Part shown: one piece after another, positions 1 through 9,297 of the stretch | How the letters are laid out: each line of letters begins with the position of its first letter | How positions within the stretch are numbered: position 1 is the stretch's first letter | NCBI GenBank assembly: GCA_030158305.1 | Contig: JAOATE010000003.1 | Coordinates: 108,336 to 172,335, forward strand | Length of the DNA: 64,000 nucleotides | DNA from: Burkholderiaceae bacterium | Lineage (GTDB): Bacteria; Pseudomonadota; Gammaproteobacteria; Burkholderiales; Burkholderiaceae_B | Direction of reading: 5' to 3' | The notes under the pieces: model-generated | Told to the model about the DNA's origin: nothing | Seen by the model: only the letters and a program-made list of their open reading frames with translations | Databases searched by the model: none | Translations under genes and position numbers: made by a program

Positions 1-215
1 CCACTGTGCTGCACAGCATGATGGGCGCGGTTCATTCACTCGTTGAGCAAATTACTGTTCACGGTACAGACAGCACCGAAGTGGCTCATTGCTACGCCAC
101 CAATATTTATCACAAGGGTCCTACGGGCTGGCGTTTGGTGATGCATCACGCTTCAGCCGCACCCGCTCAGGTCGATGCTTTTGACTTGCATGACAGCCCT
201 GGGCTGCTCCACTGA
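1..215 (+). CDS. SnoaL-like / nuclear transport factor 2 family protein, C-terminal part
   Basis: The reading frame is open from base 3 at the window edge to the stop at 213-215, so this is the 3' end of a gene that begins outside. The roughly 70 residues seen end in GWRLVMHHASAAP, a pattern typical of the last beta strand of small SnoaL/DUF4440 proteins (NTF2 fold). These are often annotated as ketosteroid-isomerase-like, with no defined substrate. The stop lies inside the possible 5' end of the next gene, so the two are probably cotranscribed. Function beyond the fold cannot be inferred. Confidence 0.65.
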   Translation, partial: TVLHSMMGAVHSLVEQITVHGTDSTEVAHCYATNIYHKGPTGWRLVMHHASAAPAQVDAFDLHDSPGLLH

Positions 216-228
216 ACCCAAGCCCGAC

Positions 229-1365
229 GTGACCGCTGCCCCTCCCAGTGCTTCTTTGTTCAAACTCGACCCGTTGTGTGCCGAATTAGATCTCGATGCC
301 TGCCCTGTCCCAGCATGGCTGCCAGATAAGCAATCGCAAACACTCTTTGGTGCACTCGCAGCCCCCGTGAACCGCATCCGGTTCGTTCGCGAGCGTATTG
401 ATACACCTGATGGGGACTTCATCGATATTGACTGGAACGCGCCAGCATTGCGCTTGCGCTCGCGTCGCCAACAAGACCCTATGCTGGCACATACTGCAGC
501 GGTGCGCTGGATGACCCCCGCAGATCAGGCGCTCCTTCACCCAAACACCCCACAACCCGCACTTCTTTTGCTGCATGGACTCGAAGGCAGCAGCCAAAGT
601 CGCTATGCACAAGCGATCACGCAACACTTTCTCTCGCTAGGCTGGCTGGTTGCCGTGGCGCACTTTAGAGGTTGCTCGGGTTTTCCAAACCGCCTTGCCC
701 GCGCATATCACTCCGGCGATTCCGAAGAAATTGCATTTATTCTCGACACGGTCCAGCAACGTGCCCCCATGGCCAAATGGCATGCAGTCGGCGTTTCTCT
801 AGGGGGAAATGCCCTCCTCAAAAAACTGGGGGAAACACCTGAGAGCTTTGCTTGGCTCGCTGCTGCGGCAGCCGTTTCCGCCCCCCTTGATCTGGTCGCG
901 GCGGGCAATCATCTGTCCGACAACCTTTTTAATCGTGAGGTCTACTCACGGCACTTTCTGCGCACACTCAAACCCAAGGTTCTCGAAAAATCTCGTCGAT
1001 TTCCAGGCGTGATCGATGTCATGCGGATTAATCAGGCCAGGGATTTACGCGATTTTGACAATGCCTACACCGCACCGATGCACGGCTTCAAAGATGCGGC
1101 AGACTATTGGCAACAGTCCTCCAGCAAACCTTGGCTTAAATCCATTCGCACACCGACACTCGTTTTGAATGCACGTAACGATCCTTTTTTACCGGAACAG
1201 GTATTGCCGGGCCCGGACTACGGGAGTCCAAGCGTCGTTTTTCACCAGCCTGCTCAAGGCGGCCATGTCAGCTTTGTGACAGGCATGTGGCCAGGCAATC
1301 TCACTTGGCTTCCCAAGCGATTGAATCGTTTTTTTACCGAGTCGCCCAAGAGATCTCTGGTTTAA
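229..1365 (+). CDS. YheT-family alpha/beta-hydrolase
   Basis: Alpha/beta-hydrolase fold enzyme of the YheT (UPF0017) group, probably a cytosolic carboxylesterase with unknown physiological substrate. The sequence shows the oxyanion region LLHGLEGSSQS, the nucleophile elbow GVSLGGN (Ser near residue 190), an acid region LNARNDPFLP and the C-terminal histidine in QGGHVSF. Homology to YheT starts at the PAWLPDKQSQTLFGAL segment. In-frame starts exist at 175 (ATG), 190 (ATG) and 229 (GTG). I chose 229 because it avoids most of the upstream coding region and fits family length, but no strong ribosome site decides it. The stop overlaps the stop of the convergent bepA gene. Confidence 0.85.
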   Translation: MTAAPPSASLFKLDPLCAELDLDACPVPAWLPDKQSQTLFGALAAPVNRIRFVRERIDTPDGDFIDIDWNAPALRLRSRRQQDPMLAHTAAVRWMTPADQALLHPNTPQPALLLLHGLEGSSQSRYAQAITQHFLSLGWLVAVAHFRGCSGFPNRLARAYHSGDSEEIAFILDTVQQRAPMAKWHAVGVSLGGNALLKKLGETPESFAWLAAAAAVSAPLDLVAAGNHLSDNLFNREVYSRHFLRTLKPKVLEKSRRFPGVIDVMRINQARDLRDFDNAYTAPMHGFKDAADYWQQSSSKPWLKSIRTPTLVLNARNDPFLPEQVLPGPDYGSPSVVFHQPAQGGHVSFVTGMWPGNLTWLPKRLNRFFTESPKRSLV

Positions 1366-2936
1366 GACCTGAATCGTTCGAGCAATCTGCGATCCTCTGC
1401 GATTCGGCCAGAAAGCTCACGAATCCTGACGTCAATTTGTGATTGAACGTAAAAATCCTTGGATAGTGTTCTGGCTTGTTGCAATTGGGTATAAGCCGAG
1501 GGTAAAGCGCCGAGTTTTTCGTAATACGTTGCCATGGTCTGACGCGCATCCACCACCTCTCCGAGCCGATCTTGGCTAATCGCCAACATCTTGTAGAGCT
1601 CCGGCTCTTGGGTCGGCCATCGCTTGACTTGGGCCTGCAAAAACTTGACCGCTTCGGCATCACGCCCGAGCAACTGCAGACTCTGAGCAGTCTTTAAGAC
1701 AAAAGAGCGTCTTTGTGGCCAACGCTTATGAGAGGCTTGCGCCAAACTGAGCGCGGCGGGAACCTGTCGACGTGCCAGCTCGATCTCTATACGTTGCAGT
1801 TCAATGTAAGGCGAATTGGACATGAGAGCCTGAGCCTGATCGAGAGCCTGAGCAGCCGCCTTGGGGTCTTGTCGCGCCAAGGCGGCGAGAGACACTCCGT
1901 ACCAAGCCGCGGCCTGACGTGCAGCGGACGGGGCCCTGCCCTCGCGTTGCGTACCTGCTCGCGCTTCATCTTCTAGTTGCTCATGCGCTTGTCGCAACGT
2001 CCGAGGATCTACGGCTTGCAAAACGCGCGATTTTGCCCGGATAAACCAATACTCATCTTCATTTTGCGCGCCCACAGGACTAAATTGGCGGATGCGGTTT
2101 TGCATATCCGTCATTCGTTGCAGGCTCAGAGGGTGTGTAGACGCATACGCGCCTCCACCCCTACCTTCATTGAGGCTTGCGGCTTTCGTCAACCTCCCAA
2201 ACATGGCTGCCATCCCATTGGGGTCATACCCAGCTTTGCGCAACATCTCGACACCATTGCGATCCGCCTCTTGCTCAGCCTCTCGTGAGAAACCGAGTTG
2301 ACGATCAATGGCCGCGGCCTGACCAAACGCAGCAATCCCCATCGCTGCTTGACCAGAACCGGGGATCAAAGCTGTCAACAATGCCGCTGCAATAGACGCC
2401 AATGCGATATGACTGCTTTGACGTTGCTGAGTCAATCCGCGAGCAATATGGCGCTGGGTCACGTGAGCAATCTCGTGGGCGACCACCCCGGCAACTTCAG
2501 ATTCAGACCCAGTCCCCACGATGAGACCGGTATGCACACCGATAAAGCCCCCCGGCATGGCAAAAGCGTTCAGTTCGGGGTTTCGAACGCCAAACACATC
2601 AATTTGCGGCGCGCCCCCCGGGGCAAAAGCACCCAGTTTGCGACCCATATTTTCCAAGTATTGGCTCATATCCGGGTCATTGATGTATTCGGGGTCTCGG
2701 CGACCCTGAACCATAATGGCTTCGCCCAACTTGCGCTCTAAGGCGGGCGATAGCTCAGCAGAGGAAGTCGATCCCATGGACGGCGCGGCAGATGGCTGCG
2801 CTAAGACAGGAGAACAAGCAATGCTGAGGGAGATTGCACACAGCAGGCTGCGCTGCAGACCGCTCAATCGATAGCGGGGAGCCAAGATCGGGGTGCGGAA
2901 TAAAGACGAAGTCATGTTTGGATTTTGTCTGGGCAT
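1362..2936 (-). CDS. bepA: BepA-type M48 metalloprotease with TPR repeats
   Basis: Periplasmic zinc metalloprotease and chaperone of the BepA/YfgC type; the E. coli homologue assists assembly or removal of outer-membrane beta-barrel proteins such as LptD. A hydrophobic signal segment (about residues 28-46, ending near VLAQ) precedes the protease domain. The zinc motif HEIAH is at residues 154-158 and a downstream EAEQEAD supplies the third ligand. The C-terminal half (about 310-520) is Ala/Leu/Gln-rich helical repeat sequence consistent with TPRs. The length of 524 aa is close to the family's roughly 490. A second ATG lies seven codons downstream at 2915; neither has a clear Shine-Dalgarno. 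It is divergent from galU with a 65-base shared control region. Confidence 0.9.
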   Translation of the reverse strand: MPRQNPNMTSSLFRTPILAPRYRLSGLQRSLLCAISLSIACSPVLAQPSAAPSMGSTSSAELSPALERKLGEAIMVQGRRDPEYINDPDMSQYLENMGRKLGAFAPGGAPQIDVFGVRNPELNAFAMPGGFIGVHTGLIVGTGSESEVAGVVAHEIAHVTQRHIARGLTQQRQSSHIALASIAAALLTALIPGSGQAAMGIAAFGQAAAIDRQLGFSREAEQEADRNGVEMLRKAGYDPNGMAAMFGRLTKAASLNEGRGGGAYASTHPLSLQRMTDMQNRIRQFSPVGAQNEDEYWFIRAKSRVLQAVDPRTLRQAHEQLEDEARAGTQREGRAPSAARQAAAWYGVSLAALARQDPKAAAQALDQAQALMSNSPYIELQRIEIELARRQVPAALSLAQASHKRWPQRRSFVLKTAQSLQLLGRDAEAVKFLQAQVKRWPTQEPELYKMLAISQDRLGEVVDARQTMATYYEKLGALPSAYTQLQQARTLSKDFYVQSQIDVRIRELSGRIAEDRRLLERFRS

Positions 2937-3001
2937 ACGCTTATGATAGCGGCAGTTGAGATTGGTTCCGCCACAATGGCGGGAAGTTTCTAGGATGATT
3001 G

Positions 3002-3838
3002 ATGCGCCCTGTTCGTAAAGCTATTTTCCCCGTCGCCGGTCTCGGCACGCGTTTTTTGCCCGCAACCAAGGCCATGCCTAAAGAAATGCTGCCTGTGGTG
3101 GACAAACCGCTGATCCAATATGCCGTCGAAGAGGCCATTGCCGCGGGTATCACCGATCTGATTTTTGTGACTGGACGACACAAGCGGGCCATCGAGGATC
3201 ATTTTGACAGTGCCCCGGAAATGGAAGCCGAGCTTGCCCGCAAAGGCAAAAATGAGTTGCTCGCGATCGTACAAAATATTTTGCCTTCAAATGTCAGTTG
3301 TATTTACATCCGGCAATCTGCCCCCTTAGGCTTAGGTCACGCGGTGCTCACGGCTGCGCCTATCGTGGGGGATGAACCCTTCGCTGTGTTGTTGGCAGAC
3401 GACTTGCTGGATGCGGATCGTCCAGTCATCGGTCAGTTGATTGATGCTGCCTTAACCCATCAAGGCAGTATCTTGGGCGTTCAAGAGGTGCCCTTGTCTG
3501 ACACAGACAAGTACGGCATCGTCGCGACAGATCCAGTTTCAGCGTCGACAGAACGCGTGCTACACATCGTTGAAAAACCCAAACCAGCTGTCGCTCCCTC
3601 CACTTTAGCGGTGGTGGGTCGCTATGTTCTGGACGCCAGAATTTTTGCGCATCTTCGCCAAACGCAAGCGGGTGCTGGCGGGGAAATTCAGCTGACAGAC
3701 GGCATTGCCTCCTTGCTCAAGGAACAAGCGGTGTTTGCGCATCGTTACGAAGGTATTCGCTACGATTGTGGCAACAAAGAAGGCATGTTTAAAGCAACTG
3801 TTGCGTTGGGACGCAAGTATCACGGCCTCATGCCGTAA
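3002..3838 (+). CDS. galU: UTP-glucose-1-phosphate uridylyltransferase
   Basis: Makes UDP-glucose from UTP and glucose-1-phosphate in the cytoplasm, feeding lipopolysaccharide, capsule and glycan synthesis. The N-terminus carries the nucleotidyltransferase signature [18 protein letters not shown], followed by the substrate residues of [22 protein letters not shown] supplies the metal-binding Asp, and VEKPKP and DCGNKEGM are typical GalU motifs. The length of 278 aa is normal. The ATG at 3002 is preferred over an adjacent TTG at 2999 because AGGA at 2992-2995 is well spaced from it. The neighbours are unrelated, so it is probably a single-gene transcript. Confidence 0.95.
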   Translation: MRPVRKAIFPVAGLGTRFLPATKAMPKEMLPVVDKPLIQYAVEEAIAAGITDLIFVTGRHKRAIEDHFDSAPEMEAELARKGKNELLAIVQNILPSNVSCIYIRQSAPLGLGHAVLTAAPIVGDEPFAVLLADDLLDADRPVIGQLIDAALTHQGSILGVQEVPLSDTDKYGIVATDPVSASTERVLHIVEKPKPAVAPSTLAVVGRYVLDARIFAHLRQTQAGAGGEIQLTDGIASLLKEQAVFAHRYEGIRYDCGNKEGMFKATVALGRKYHGLMP

Positions 3839-3873
3839 CGCTAAACCTTCCATGAAACGGCTTTTGCCTGAGG

Positions 3874-4731
3874 CTAAGCTCTCGTCTTTGATCGCTCAGG
3901 CTTGAGCACTCGGGGTTTGGGCGTGCCCCATCGACCTTTGGCTGAAAGTCGCATCAATGTGCGCAAGGCCACCAACAGACCAATCACCTCAGTCATCGCT
4001 GCAGGAATCCACATGGTCAAACCACCAATCATTTGGTCGGTTTGCGGTGTCATGGCAATTGCGCGGCCACACAGATCAAAAAGTGGGTACAGGTCGCGTT
4101 CAGTAAACGCAATGATGGCGCCCGCCACCATTTGAGGCGCCATCGTGAGAATCGGTGAAATCACGCGTCCACCTGGCGTCATCGCGGCCGGTGGATTGGG
4201 GCGACGATCCAGAATCAGGTTCCAGTACATAAAACCCGTGATCACGACCGACCAGTTCATTAGCCGATAGAGGCGCCAGTCCAGCATGGAGTAGAACTGC
4301 ACGGAGGGTATTAGCCAAATAACCACCAAAAACACGAAGAGTGTTGGGACAATGATGGGGTTGGTCAGGATAGAGATCAGGGCACGCCCAAGCATTGTCT
4401 GATTGAAATGATGCAGGCGTATCCGCCACGACAACGGCATACCCGCGCGCATGACTGAGCCTGGGTAAGCGGCCATGATCACCAAAGGACCGAGGTGGTG
4501 CAAGACGAGGTGTTGGACACGATGAATAAAAAACATGCGCTCAGCGTAATAATCCAACACGGTATGCATCGATAGATACAGCATGACCCAACCGAGCCAG
4601 AAAAAAACCTGTCGAGTGCGAGAAACAGCATGGACGCGTTGGCCGCGCACAAATAACCAGGCACTGACGATAAAACACGCCAAGAGCACTGGAGAGAATT
4701 CCCAAGGCTTTAACCAACTCAGCCAATCCAT
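3874..4731 (-). CDS. CtaG-like (caa3_CtaG) membrane protein, cytochrome c oxidase assembly factor family
   Basis: Polytopic inner-membrane protein of about seven transmembrane segments, matching the caa3_CtaG family. Family members are linked to copper handling and assembly of aa3/caa3-type oxidases. Visible hallmarks are the His-rich stretch HRVQHLVLHHLGPL in the second helix region, LHHFNQ, and the MYWNLILDRRPNP segment. The last helices run through MWIPAAMTEVIGLLVAL. This is not the CtaG/Cox11 family, which has one transmembrane helix. AAGG lies upstream of the ATG. No oxidase genes are adjacent, so the role in oxidase assembly is inferred from the family only. Confidence 0.8.
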   Translation of the reverse strand: MDWLSWLKPWEFSPVLLACFIVSAWLFVRGQRVHAVSRTRQVFFWLGWVMLYLSMHTVLDYYAERMFFIHRVQHLVLHHLGPLVIMAAYPGSVMRAGMPLSWRIRLHHFNQTMLGRALISILTNPIIVPTLFVFLVVIWLIPSVQFYSMLDWRLYRLMNWSVVITGFMYWNLILDRRPNPPAAMTPGGRVISPILTMAPQMVAGAIIAFTERDLYPLFDLCGRAIAMTPQTDQMIGGLTMWIPAAMTEVIGLLVALRTLMRLSAKGRWGTPKPRVLKPERSKTRA

Positions 4732-4865
4732 CGTGACAGCCTTTTAGTAAATACGCTTTTCAGATCAACAACCTGTCATGATTGTAGTATGTTGCTTGTG
4801 TGGCGCAGGAGATCTCCCTGCTCATGCGCTCTCTGGCTCAACTTCTCTCGCTTTGTGACCAAAAC

Positions 4866-6212
4866 ATGTCTGCCATCACCAGTCCGATCCAACATTTTAA
4901 AACTCGTCGCGAACGTCTATTGGCATGGATGCACGCGCAAGGTGGTGGAATCGCGATTTTGCCGACAGCGACCCTGCGTCAGCGTAATCGCGACAATCAT
5001 TTCACGTTTCGACATGACAGCGACTTTTTCTATTTGTCCGGTTTTAAAGAAAGCGAAGCTTGGCTTGTCCTCATTGCAGGCGACTCTAATCAGAGTATTT
5101 TGTTTTGCGAGGGGAAAAATCCTGATGTTGAGATCTGGAATGGCAAGCGCTGGGGGCCACAAGCTGCGGCTGAGTATTTTGACTTTGATCTCAGTTATGA
5201 CGTGGCAGAGCTGGATCAGCGTATGCCCGCGCTGCTGCTTGGGCACGCACAACTGCTCACGCCGCTGTCAAATTTTTCAAACCAACAGTTGCTGACCAAG
5301 GTTCATGACTGGGTCGCCACTGCGCAACGTCAAGCTCGCGGCACCCGAGCGACGCCTGTGAAATGGCTGGATCTCTGTGAGCCACTTTCTGAAATGCGCC
5401 TCATCAAAGACGCGGCAGAGCTTGTCATCATGAAAGAGGCGGCCTCTATTTCGGCGCAGGCGCATGTGCGTGCGATGCAAGCAGCTCATGCGGGATTGCA
5501 CGAATACGAATTAGAAGCCGAGTTGCTCCATACCTTTCGTAAAAATGGTGCACAAGGCGTCGCCTATGACAGCATTGTCGCGGCTGGCGCGAATGCCTGC
5601 GTTCTGCACCACCCTGCAGGGAACAGCGTGCTGCACGATGGAGAACTTGTCCTGATTGATGCGGGCTGCGAGCTAGAGGGTTACGCTTCCGACATCACGC
5701 GCACATTCCCCGTCAATGGTCGTTTTTCCGGCGCGCAACGGGCGTTATATGAAATTGTGTTGCATGCACAAAAACAAGCGATTGCACACACCTCGCCCAA
5801 ACACCACTGGAATGCAGGGCATGAAGCGGCTGTCCGCGTGCTGACTCAAGGTCTATTGGACGAAGGTCTGCTACAAGGCACGCTTGAACAAGCGTTGGAA
5901 ACATCCGCCTATAGTCGCTTTTATATGCATCGCACTGGACATTGGCTTGGAATGGATGTGCATGATGTCGGTTCTTATCGCGCACCACCACTGGGCGCTC
6001 AGGAGCGACCTTGGCGCATGCTTGAGCAAAATATGGTGCTCACCATCGAACCCGGCTTGTACGTCCGGCCCGCGGAAGATGTGCCTGAGGCCTTTTGGAA
6101 TATTGGCATTCGGATTGAAGACGACGCAGTGATTACGGCTCAGGGCTGTGAACTCATCACACGCGGTGTCCCCGTGGAGATTGCCGCGATAGAAGCCTTG
6201 ATGAATCGCTAA
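4866..6212 (+). CDS. pepP: Xaa-Pro aminopeptidase P
   Basis: M24B metallopeptidase that removes an N-terminal residue preceding proline; cytosolic, two Mn ions. An N-terminal creatinase-like domain (about 1-175) is followed by the pita-bread catalytic domain. Metal ligands read directly are Asp265 and Asp276 (IDAGCELEGYASDIT), His359 (HWLGMDVHD), Glu395 (TIEPGLYV) and Glu418 (GIRIEDD). The frame is open upstream to a GTG at 4800, but homology starts near MSAITSPIQHF, so the ATG at 4866 (448 aa, close to the 441 aa of E. coli) is chosen. PepP next to a UbiH-like hydroxylase recalls the E. coli pepP-ubiH order, here interrupted by an opposite-strand gene. Confidence 0.93.
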   Translation: MSAITSPIQHFKTRRERLLAWMHAQGGGIAILPTATLRQRNRDNHFTFRHDSDFFYLSGFKESEAWLVLIAGDSNQSILFCEGKNPDVEIWNGKRWGPQAAAEYFDFDLSYDVAELDQRMPALLLGHAQLLTPLSNFSNQQLLTKVHDWVATAQRQARGTRATPVKWLDLCEPLSEMRLIKDAAELVIMKEAASISAQAHVRAMQAAHAGLHEYELEAELLHTFRKNGAQGVAYDSIVAAGANACVLHHPAGNSVLHDGELVLIDAGCELEGYASDITRTFPVNGRFSGAQRALYEIVLHAQKQAIAHTSPKHHWNAGHEAAVRVLTQGLLDEGLLQGTLEQALETSAYSRFYMHRTGHWLGMDVHDVGSYRAPPLGAQERPWRMLEQNMVLTIEPGLYVRPAEDVPEAFWNIGIRIEDDAVITAQGCELITRGVPVEIAAIEALMNR

Positions 6213-6221
6213 ACAAGACCC

Positions 6222-6247
6222 TCGCCTCGATGCGGTGATCGGGGCGA
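6222..6247. terminator. Hairpin between convergent pepP and TM2 genes
   Basis: An inverted repeat, cgcctcgat (6223-6231) and atcggggcg (6238-6246), forms a stem of nine to ten pairs with one G-U pair and a six-base loop. It lies in the 40-base gap between two convergent genes. There is no long T run on either side, so it is a possible bidirectional terminator rather than a textbook one. Confidence 0.4.
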
Positions 6248-6252
6248 ACAGA

Positions 6253-6696
6253 CTATCCCTGCAGATTCAGTCCGTCTAACCAACCAAGGGCCGTCCAGAT
6301 GTAAATCACGATCATGGCGATCCCGAACATGAACGCGACGGTGCCGATCAGCAAGGTAAAAGATGCCACTAATATGGCTCCCCAGCCGCTTGGATGTTCG
6401 CGCTTGAGTCCAGGATTGAAACGCGCGTCAAAACGGGCATCACTCATCAAGCACCACACGATCGCTTCAATAAAGCCGTTGAGGATCGGGATAAATAGCA
6501 AGAAAAACGCAGGATTTTCCCACCAGACCTCAGCAAAGGCGCTCAACACCATCAGCACCACGCTATAGGCCGTGACGAGCCAAGCGAAAGGTCGTTTGAG
6601 ATACCACCAGTGCGCGCCCACTACACCCAATAAAGCGGCGAGCAGGCCGACGGTGACTTTATGGCGAAATTTGGGGTGAACTTGGGTTGTCGGCAT
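6253..6696 (-). CDS. TM2/NINE-domain small membrane protein
   Basis: A 147-residue integral membrane protein of unknown function. After VHPKFRHK, the first hydrophobic hairpin (TVGLLAALLGVVGAHWWYL) resembles the TM2/NINE domain with its Gly-Gly-x-His-x-x-Tyr core. Two more hydrophobic stretches follow (VVLMVLSAFAEVWW to FFLLFIPILNGFIEAIVW), then a C-terminal double span (ILVASFTLLIGTVAFMFGIAMIVIYIW). It is transcribed against pepP and the ubiH-like gene. Nothing visible indicates a substrate. Confidence 0.7.
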   Translation of the reverse strand: MPTTQVHPKFRHKVTVGLLAALLGVVGAHWWYLKRPFAWLVTAYSVVLMVLSAFAEVWWENPAFFLLFIPILNGFIEAIVWCLMSDARFDARFNPGLKREHPSGWGAILVASFTLLIGTVAFMFGIAMIVIYIWTALGWLDGLNLQG

Positions 6697-6779
6697 GATG
6701 AGTCAGGGTCAAATATTTCGAGCATACCTGATTCAGGGGCATCTTCTCGGCTGCAAACCCCCAGCGTTAGAATAGCGAT

Positions 6780-7940
6780 ATGTCACGATTAGATTTCGAT
6801 GTTGCGATTATTGGGGGCGGGCCCACTGGCTGCGTGCTGGCCTTGTTGCTGGCACGGTATAGCGCGCATCCGGAACGGATCGCACTGCTGCAAGCTGGCC
6901 ATGCGTCCCAGTATGGCTTCACGCCAGACAGTGACCCTAGAGTACTCGCGCTCAATCATGGCAGTCGTGTGCTGCTTGAGTCTTTGAGTGCGTGGCCGGC
7001 CGAAGCCGCTCCAATCCAAACCATTCACGTTTCACAAAAAGGGCGGCTGGGTCGAACGGTGATCCGCCATAGCGACTTTGACGTGCCGCAATTGGGCTCC
7101 GTTGTACGTTATGGTCATCTCCATCACAGTCTTATGCAGGCTGTCGAGGCAAGTGGAGTGCAAGTCCGCTCAGGTCTTGCCGCCCAAGTCACGATGCAAG
7201 ATGCCTCCAGCGTCAGCATTCTGCAAGATGGCCAACTCATTCGCGTAGCACTCGCAGTTCAGGCTGACGGCCAACCCAATACGCCCGTCCAGCGCGAATA
7301 CACTCAGATGGCACTGCTGACAAGGGCTCGCGTGAGCCTACCCCGCAAAGGCTGGGCATTTGAACGCTTTACCGATCAGGGACCGCTTGCTGTGCTGCCC
7401 CACCCACACGCGACCGATGCCCAATCGATCGTTTGGTGCTGTTCTCCTGAGCGCGCGCAGGCTCTCAAGCTCATGTCGCCTCGGGACTTTTCCGCTGCAC
7501 TGAGCGAGATGTTTGGGTCACGCTTGGGGACATTTACCGTCGACGGTCCTGTCACGCCTGTCCCGCTGAGGTTAAATGTACGTTCAAATACGGTGGACGG
7601 GCGCTGCGTGGCGATCGGCAATGCCGCACAAACCCTTCATCCTGTGGCAGGCCAAGGACTCAATCTCGGACTCAGAGACACCGCCGCGCTGGCCATTGCC
7701 TGTCGCGACTGGTTGGCAGACCCCACTCAAGATGTCAGTCCCTCGCTCAATCACTTTAAACACATGCGTCAGCCTGACCGTCAATTGACGGCGCTCCTGA
7801 CAGACAGCATGGCGAGAACATTTACAAGCGGCCTCCCCCCACTCGAGCATTTGGCAGGTCTTGCCTTGCTGGGGATGGATGCCTTACCTATGGCGCGCGC
7901 CCCCCTGGCGCGTCATCTCTTGCAAGGTTTGCGACGTTAG
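6780..7940 (+). CDS. ubiH: UbiH-like FAD-dependent hydroxylase (ubiquinone biosynthesis)
   Basis: Class A flavoprotein monooxygenase, most likely hydroxylating a ring position during ubiquinone synthesis at the membrane surface. Visible motifs are the N-terminal Rossmann GGGPTG in VAIIGGGPTG, the DPRVLALN segment typical of UbiH/UbiF/UbiI enzymes, and the second FAD motif AIGNAAQTLHPVAGQGLNLGLRD. The length of 386 aa is normal. Which ring carbon it modifies cannot be told from sequence; UbiH is suggested by pepP being close by. It is followed after 36 bases by dusB in the same direction. Confidence 0.85.
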   Translation: MSRLDFDVAIIGGGPTGCVLALLLARYSAHPERIALLQAGHASQYGFTPDSDPRVLALNHGSRVLLESLSAWPAEAAPIQTIHVSQKGRLGRTVIRHSDFDVPQLGSVVRYGHLHHSLMQAVEASGVQVRSGLAAQVTMQDASSVSILQDGQLIRVALAVQADGQPNTPVQREYTQMALLTRARVSLPRKGWAFERFTDQGPLAVLPHPHATDAQSIVWCCSPERAQALKLMSPRDFSAALSEMFGSRLGTFTVDGPVTPVPLRLNVRSNTVDGRCVAIGNAAQTLHPVAGQGLNLGLRDTAALAIACRDWLADPTQDVSPSLNHFKHMRQPDRQLTALLTDSMARTFTSGLPPLEHLAGLALLGMDALPMARAPLARHLLQGLRR

Positions 7941-7976
7941 TCTGAGCAACAAGCCGCAAGAGATTACAATTTCACG

Positions 7977-9023
7977 ATGAAAATTGGTGCCTGGTCACTT
8001 CCAAATAACGTTTTTGTCGCCCCGATGGCTGGGGTGACGGATCGTCCATTTCGGCAGCTTTGCAAAAAGTTGGGCGCAGGCTATGCCGTTTCCGAGATGG
8101 CCGCGAGCAATCCTCTGCTTTGGAAAACGGTCAAATCATCGCGCCGCTTGAACCATGATGGCGAAATTGATCCTGTCGCTGTGCAAATCGCGGGCGCAGA
8201 TCCGGAAATGATGGCGCAAGCAGCTGTTTTCAATATCAGCAAAGGCGCTCGAGTGATCGACATCAATATGGGCTGCCCGGTCAAAAAGGTCTGTAACGTG
8301 GCCTCCGGCTCGGCACTCTTGCGTCATGAGGACTTGGTCGCGCGCATCCTTGATGCTGTCGTCGAAGCCTGTCTGCCCCACCAAGTCCCTGTCACGCTCA
8401 AGACCCGCACTGGCTGGGACAGAGAGCACCGCAATGCGCTGCGTATTGCCAAGCTCGCCCAAGACTCAGGCATTGCCGCCCTCACCCTGCACGGTCGCAC
8501 GCGTGCGGACTTGTACCTAGGCGAAGCCGAATACGACACCATTCGCGAGGTAAAAGCCAGCCTCTCCATCCCCGTCGTCGCCAATGGCGATATTGACAGC
8601 CCCCTCAAGGCTCGTGAGGTACTTGCCTACACGGGAGCCGATGCGGTCATGATTGGGCGCGCCGCTCAAGGTCGCCCTTGGATATTTAGAGAAATTGATC
8701 ATTTCCTGCGGACTGGTGAGACACTCGCCCCACCGACATGGATCGAGATGCGGGATTTACTGCTTGAACATTTGGCTGATCATTACCAGTTTTATGGTGA
8801 ACTGCCGGGCGTACGCACTGCACGCAAACACATCGGCTGGTATGTCAGCAGCTTGCCTGACGGAAAACAATTTACAGATCAGATCAACAAAATCGAAACA
8901 ACTAGCGCACAATTCGAAGCAGTGAATCAATGGTTTACACATCAACACCAGATTTCACCAGACATCCCTGCTGCAACCTGCGACAATCTCACACTTCGCG
9001 CAGGACATCTTCAAGCAGCCTGA
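7977..9023 (+). CDS. dusB: tRNA-dihydrouridine synthase B
   Basis: FMN- and NADPH-dependent enzyme that reduces uridine to dihydrouridine in the tRNA D-loop. The TIM-barrel start APMAGVTDRPFRQLCKKLGA and the active-site NMGCPVKKV with the conserved Cys are clear. So are TLKTRTGWD, LTLHGRTR, ANGDI and the FMN-phosphate motif VMIGRAAQGRPWIF. The C-terminal helical domain (RTARKHIGWY) is intact and the length is 348 aa. It lies directly upstream of fis, the same dusB-fis arrangement found in enterobacteria, where the pair is one operon with growth-rate control. Confidence 0.95.
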   Translation: MKIGAWSLPNNVFVAPMAGVTDRPFRQLCKKLGAGYAVSEMAASNPLLWKTVKSSRRLNHDGEIDPVAVQIAGADPEMMAQAAVFNISKGARVIDINMGCPVKKVCNVASGSALLRHEDLVARILDAVVEACLPHQVPVTLKTRTGWDREHRNALRIAKLAQDSGIAALTLHGRTRADLYLGEAEYDTIREVKASLSIPVVANGDIDSPLKAREVLAYTGADAVMIGRAAQGRPWIFREIDHFLRTGETLAPPTWIEMRDLLLEHLADHYQFYGELPGVRTARKHIGWYVSSLPDGKQFTDQINKIETTSAQFEAVNQWFTHQHQISPDIPAATCDNLTLRAGHLQAA

Positions 9024-9044
9024 GTGCTGCATTCGCCTCTATCC

Positions 9045-9290
9045 ATGAAAAAAAATAATATTCTCGAAGATTCTGTCCGCTTGAGCCTTGAGCAGTACTT
9101 GAGCGATCTCGGCGACACCGATCCAAGCGACATGTACGAAATGGTGATTCGCTGCGTTGAACGCCCGATTCTCGAGGTCGCGATGGAACGCGCCCACCAA
9201 AACCAATCAAAAGCCGCCCAGATGTTGGGCATGACGCGCAACACGCTGCGTAAAAAACTCATTTTTCATAAACTCATCTCTTTAGACTAA
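9045..9290 (+). CDS. fis: Fis-family DNA-binding protein
   Basis: Small nucleoid-associated protein with a C-terminal helix-turn-helix: about residues 50-79 with AHQNQSKAAQMLGMTRNTLRKKL split over two helices. The N-terminus NNILEDSVRLSLEQYL is typical of the shorter Fis of betaproteobacteria (about 80 aa against 98 in E. coli). The frame extends upstream to a GTG at 9024, but the ATG at 9045 matches the family start. In well-studied bacteria Fis bends DNA, activates rRNA promoters and assists recombinases. It follows dusB by 21 bases and precedes purH by 7, so it is probably in one transcript with both. Confidence 0.9.
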   Translation: MKKNNILEDSVRLSLEQYLSDLGDTDPSDMYEMVIRCVERPILEVAMERAHQNQSKAAQMLGMTRNTLRKKLIFHKLISLD

Positions 9291-9297
9291 TTAAGCA

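Noticed and set aside
3866..3901. Inverted repeat gcctgag/ctcaggc near the galU and ctaG-like gene ends
   Set aside because: Seven pairs with a 22-base loop, partly within coding sequence, without a T run; too weak to call a terminator.
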